From Planctomycetota bacterium (GTDB lineage: Bacteria; Planctomycetota; Brocadiia; Brocadiales; Brocadiaceae), in assembly GCA_016235875.1 (NCBI GenBank), contig JACRII010000067.1, positions 1 to 32,928 on the forward strand: a stretch of 32,928 nt of DNA, written 5' to 3'. Below the pieces are notes generated by a model. It saw only the letters and a list, made by a program, of their open reading frames with translations. It ran no database searches and was not told the origin of the DNA. Below, piece by piece: positions 29,983 through 32,928 of the stretch (the first letter of the stretch is position 1; the number at the start of each line of letters is the position of its first letter). The position numbers were made by a program, and so were the translations under genes.

Positions 29983-30939
29983 GTGAGAAATACCAACAAA
30001 AAAACAACACATCATCTCAACCACGGATCAGCGCATGGAAAGATACTCGTCGTTGCCGGTATCACAATACTCAGCATGGGCCTCATATACCACCTGGGTT
30101 TTGGCGGAAGCCCGATACCAGCCCTTTCCGGAATTACCTTGTTGTCGCTTCACATTTTCATTTCCCTCGTAATTGCCGCGAATGGGAGGAAATTAATGAA
30201 GGCGAATAAAAACAGTCGCAAGGGACTTATGGCGGGAATCATGGCGACGCTCCACGGTCACGAACACGGCGCGGAAAATACGCCGCATACGGAAGGCATG
30301 ACCATCCATTGGGGAAGATTCTACGATGTCGTAGTTTGGTTATTTTTTACTGGAAAGGAACAGATCGTCCGAAAACAGACCGTGGAATTGGCGCATATCA
30401 AACCCGGGGATAAGGTACTGGACGTCGGATGCGGCACGGGTACTCTGACCCTTGCGGCAAGGGAGAAAACAGGCTCTGCTGGAGAAGTGCACGGCATAGA
30501 CTCCTCTCCCGAAATGATTGATGTCGCGTCCAAAAAAGCCACCGGCATCGGCGCGGACATCAAGTTCCAAGTTGCGCTGATAGAAGCTATCCCTTACCCG
30601 AACGGTTACTTCGATGTTGTCTTGAGCAGCCTGATGATACACCATCTGCCCGGCGATGCATTGAAACAAAAGGCCTTTTCCGAAATGCGCCGCGTGCTGA
30701 AACCTGGAGGAAGGATACTGATTGTTGATTTCGAACCGCCGACCGGCCCTCTATCCAGGCGCATCGCGACCTTGATTGTCGGCCCTGACATGATGAAAAG
30801 CAATCTCAAGGCAATGCATCCCATGATGAAAAAAGCTGGGTTTACGGAAATAACCTCTGGTGGCACTAAATCAAAAATCATTTCGTTCACAAGGGGCATT
30901 GTCTATGACAAGAGCGCCTGGGAGGGAAAGATCGTCTAA
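29983..30939 (+). CDS. Membrane-anchored class I SAM methyltransferase
   Basis: A 318-residue protein starting at GTG 29983, with GGGAGG eight bases upstream. A His-containing start (HHLNHGSAHG) is followed by two membrane helices (about 23-45 and 48-68), a linker with HGHEHG, and a Rossmann-type methyltransferase of the UbiE/MenG kind: motif I VLDVGCGTGTLTLA, motif II region HGIDSSPEMI, DVVLSSLMIHHLP and EMRRVLKPGGRILIVDFEP. The catalytic domain is complete. Helices fused in front of a UbiE-like domain are unusual and place it at the membrane, pointing to a lipid or membrane-bound substrate or a toxic compound. It is probably controlled by the TetR protein upstream. Confidence 0.85.
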   Translation: MRNTNKKTTHHLNHGSAHGKILVVAGITILSMGLIYHLGFGGSPIPALSGITLLSLHIFISLVIAANGRKLMKANKNSRKGLMAGIMATLHGHEHGAENTPHTEGMTIHWGRFYDVVVWLFFTGKEQIVRKQTVELAHIKPGDKVLDVGCGTGTLTLAAREKTGSAGEVHGIDSSPEMIDVASKKATGIGADIKFQVALIEAIPYPNGYFDVVLSSLMIHHLPGDALKQKAFSEMRRVLKPGGRILIVDFEPPTGPLSRRIATLIVGPDMMKSNLKAMHPMMKKAGFTEITSGGTKSKIISFTRGIVYDKSAWEGKIV

Positions 30940-31036
30940 TCTGGAGGTAAATTCAAGGAGCTATATTATTACTGCGCTGTTGATCGGACTTCTAATTTAT
31001 TTGTTACTTCCGCGGGTTTCAACGACGTTAAATTAA
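30905..31036 (+). CDS. Possible 43-residue single-pass membrane peptide
   Basis: An open frame overlapping the end of the methyltransferase gene in another frame. It starts MTRAPGRERSSN, basic and polar, continues with one hydrophobic helix (YIITALLIGLLIYLLL) and ends PRVSTTLN. The positive-inside layout is right for a small membrane protein, and the position fits a third gene of the tetR operon. No ribosome site is obvious and the length allows chance. Confidence 0.35.
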   Translation: MTRAPGRERSSNLEVNSRSYIITALLIGLLIYLLLPRVSTTLN

Positions 31037-31430
31037 CCACAGATGAACACGGATAAACACAGCGTGACAAAGCCACAACCAAATTAACCACTCCTCAATC
31101 CCCTCCTTCGCAAGGAGGGGATGAAGGGGCGGTCTTCCGTACAATTAAAATAGCTCCTTCTGCGGGTTCGGGTTTGTAACCCGAACCCCACGTTTTATAT
31201 TGTTGATTTCGCCATCGCTTGCAAAGAGCGTTATTACCCAAATAAACTCATGGGTTCAGGTTTCAAGCCTGAACCCGCCGCGAGAATCAAAAAAGGCATG
31301 TACAATCAATGAAAAAACATCTGGAACAGGGAGTGAAGGGGGAACAAGCGACAAGTGGCGAGTGACAGGTGACGCGAAACAACACCTGTCAATTGTCTCA
31401 TCTTCGTTATTTGGGTTGTGTTTTGCCGGG
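31037..31430. repeat. Repeat cluster between the tetR block and the GGDEF-EAL gene
   Basis: No gene is supported. Contents in order: a CACAGATGAACACGG-type repeat (about 31038-31064), a CCCCTCC palindrome like that at 3540 (about 31096-31122), a GGGTTCGGGTT/AACCCGAACCC hairpin (about 31164-31188), a GGGTTCAGG/CCTGAACCC hairpin (31253-31277), the second 37-bp repeat (31284-31320), and a TGACAGGTG/CACCTGTCA hairpin (about 31362-31391). Confidence 0.55.
31284..31320 (+). repeat. 37-bp dispersed repeat, copy 2
   Basis: Second copy of 28816-28852, with two G-to-T differences. A short frame (MKKHLEQGVKGEQ) starts at the same ATG and diverges right after the repeat. Confidence 0.65.
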
Positions 31431-32928
31431 TTAAGATGTTTTCTGTATCTCGGATATTGCGGTGGGCAGTCCAATGTGGTAACCCTGTGCGTAATCTATA
31501 CCATATTCCTGTAAAAGTTGTAGTGTTTCATTACTGCTTACATGGCTGGCAATGGTTTGTTTTCCCAGTCCGCGCGCCACTTCTACCATTCCCCTGACTA
31601 AATGTTGATGCACCCTGTTGTGCGGCAGGTCGCTGATAAAACTACCGCTAATTCTCAGGTAGTCTATGGGTAAATGTTTGAGGTGGTTGAATGAGGAAAA
31701 TCTGCCAAAATCGTCCAGCGCAAAGCGACAGCCGATATCCTTAAAAGAGGTTATAAAATTGTGCAGTTCGCCCGCAGTTTCTACGATGGCATTTTCAGGA
31801 ATTCCAAGAATGAGATTCGAAGGATTGGTGCCGGTTGCCTCTAATTCTTGCCTGATTTGTGATAGAAAATCTGTGTTTGAAATCGTCTTGCCTGAGAGGT
31901 TGACCTCGAGACACTGAGACCTGCCAGTCTTGCGGATCTCTGCGATGATGTTAATTGCTTTACATGCTACCCAGCGATCTATTTCGTGAATAAGCCCAAA
32001 ACGTTCCGCAATATTTAGAAAAACGGATGGTGGAATAAGTTCGCCACCTTCACCAATCATGCGCAATAATGCCTCGTGTCTGACAATGCGATTATCTCTG
32101 AGGTCGAGTATGGGTTGTACATATAACACAAAACGATCATATTTCAGGGCGTCGCAGATACGTTTCTTCCATTTCAGCCGCAGTTCAATTTGTATTTCCT
32201 GATCATGGGAATAAACGCAAGCCCGGTTACGTCCCTGCTCTTTAGCGTTGTACATAGCAAGATCAGCATAAGCAATCAATGTCTCAAGCGAGGTGCTGTG
32301 TTCGGGAAATAAGGCAATACCTATGCTGGCAGTAATGCCGGGGCATTTTCCTTCAGTATTATACTTCATCAAATCCAATATATCTTTGGCGATCAGTTGC
32401 GCCTGCCCTATATTCGCGTGTTGCAGGATAATGGCAAATTCATCACCACCCAATCTGGCGAGTGTGTCTGTGTAGCGCATCCTTTTTTGCAGCGTATTGG
32501 CAACCGTCTTAAGGAGTTTGTCTCCAGTATAATGGCCAAAGGTATCGTTGATATGTTTAAAATTGTCAAGGTCAATAAACAACAGCGCCCCGTGTATTGT
32601 ATAACGTTTTGCCTGTGCAAGCCACCCTTCCAGTTCCTCTTCAAAACGGCGGCGGTTAAAGAGGTTGGTGAGCGGGTCCCGCTCTGCCATATCCGCAAGC
32701 TTCGTTTCTAAATGCTTGCGTTCGTTTATGTCTTCAATAACGGCAAGAAAATGGGTAACGACCCCACTTGAGTCTTTGACAGGTGAAAGGGTTGCATGCA
32801 CCCAGTAATATTCTCCGTTCTTTTTTTTGTTTTGAAATTCTCCATGCCATTCACTGCCGGAAGTAATTGTATTCCACATGCGTTTATATTCTTCAGGTGG
32901 TATTTTTCCGGATTTTAAGATGCGTGAA
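31431..32928 (-). CDS. PAS-GGDEF-EAL signalling protein (5' end outside window)
   Basis: The reading frame is still open at the window edge, so the start lies beyond it. Visible order: the end of a PAS domain with its PAC segment (GEFQNKKKNGEYYWVHATLSP), a GGDEF domain (DPLTNLFNRRRF, RLGGDEFAII) and an EAL domain. GGDEF domains make cyclic di-GMP and EAL domains break it down. The GGDEF motif is exact and the RxxD inhibition site (RYTD) is kept. The EAL domain has EAL, EVNLS and DDFG but has lost others: KID is RIS and AEGVE is ASHVS. It is therefore probably a cyclase with an inactive, sensing EAL domain. The PAS part would receive a signal. Confidence 0.9.
   Translation of the reverse strand, partial: SRILKSGKIPPEEYKRMWNTITSGSEWHGEFQNKKKNGEYYWVHATLSPVKDSSGVVTHFLAVIEDINERKHLETKLADMAERDPLTNLFNRRRFEEELEGWLAQAKRYTIHGALLFIDLDNFKHINDTFGHYTGDKLLKTVANTLQKRMRYTDTLARLGGDEFAIILQHANIGQAQLIAKDILDLMKYNTEGKCPGITASIGIALFPEHSTSLETLIAYADLAMYNAKEQGRNRACVYSHDQEIQIELRLKWKKRICDALKYDRFVLYVQPILDLRDNRIVRHEALLRMIGEGGELIPPSVFLNIAERFGLIHEIDRWVACKAINIIAEIRKTGRSQCLEVNLSGKTISNTDFLSQIRQELEATGTNPSNLILGIPENAIVETAGELHNFITSFKDIGCRFALDDFGRFSSFNHLKHLPIDYLRISGSFISDLPHNRVHQHLVRGMVEVARGLGKQTIASHVSSNETLQLLQEYGIDYAQGYHIGLPTAISEIQKTS

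Noticed and set aside
31096-31320. Repeat cluster as a CRISPR array
   Set aside because: The units are different palindromes at uneven spacing, not identical direct repeats with equal spacers.

Overview
The window looks like chromosome from a free-living Gram-negative bacterium of moderate GC content. My best guess is an anammox-type planctomycete (Brocadiales). That rests on the overall look of the proteins and on the dense set of small palindromic repeats between genes; no marker gene in the window proves it. The promoters I can read fit sigma-70. RNA turnover uses RNase Y. The LexA operator is the GAAC-N4-GTTC type rather than the enterobacterial CTG-N10-CAG type.

Layout. 1-190: edge of a structured, GC-richer element. 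195-4171 (minus): exported metallophosphoesterase, exported TPR protein, unknown membrane protein, Tat-exported superoxide reductase. 4417-6722 (plus): an SOS cassette with a consensus promoter, a perfect LexA box, lexA (with a one-base frameshift), a small unknown gene and dinB. 6781-8224 (minus): DNA polymerase III delta' (holB) behind a free-standing lipoyl-domain protein with a 21-residue poly-Glu tail. 9099-12475 (plus): rny and mnmG. 12476-17198 (minus): polA-coaE-rho, whose last stop abuts the stop of mnmG. 17787-17862: a tRNA with a CAT anticodon. 18199-21419 (plus): ychF, a 35-residue membrane peptide, and a thioredoxin/NHL-repeat protein. 21454-22076 (minus): a VapBC-type toxin-antitoxin pair. 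22222-23682 (minus): two integron-type gene cassettes with attC sites and no integrase in view. 24069-28576 (minus): gcvPB and gcvPA, split by a plus-strand block of four accessory genes (MntA/HepT-like pair, CxxC protein, unknown 140-residue protein). 29086-31036 (plus): a TetR regulator with a clear promoter/operator, a decayed His-rich reading frame, a membrane-anchored SAM methyltransferase and a small membrane ORF. 31431-32928 (minus): a PAS-GGDEF-EAL protein cut by the window edge.

How it fits together. The housekeeping core covers replication and repair (polA, holB, lexA, dinB), transcription termination (rho), RNA decay (rny), tRNA modification (mnmG) and glycine cleavage (gcvPA/gcvPB). 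Accessory material is concentrated between 21.4 and 27.2 kb: toxin-antitoxin pair, attC cassettes and the MNT/HEPN block lie around gcvPB, which looks like an integration hotspot. The most notable observation is the pair of attC-flanked cassettes. One encodes a membrane-anchored phosphoribosyltransferase-like protein and the other a small three-helix membrane protein. This has the form of an integrase-less attC cluster (CALIN) or the tail of a larger integron. Gaps between genes carry many hairpin repeats, including two MITE-like elements of about 150-160 bp.
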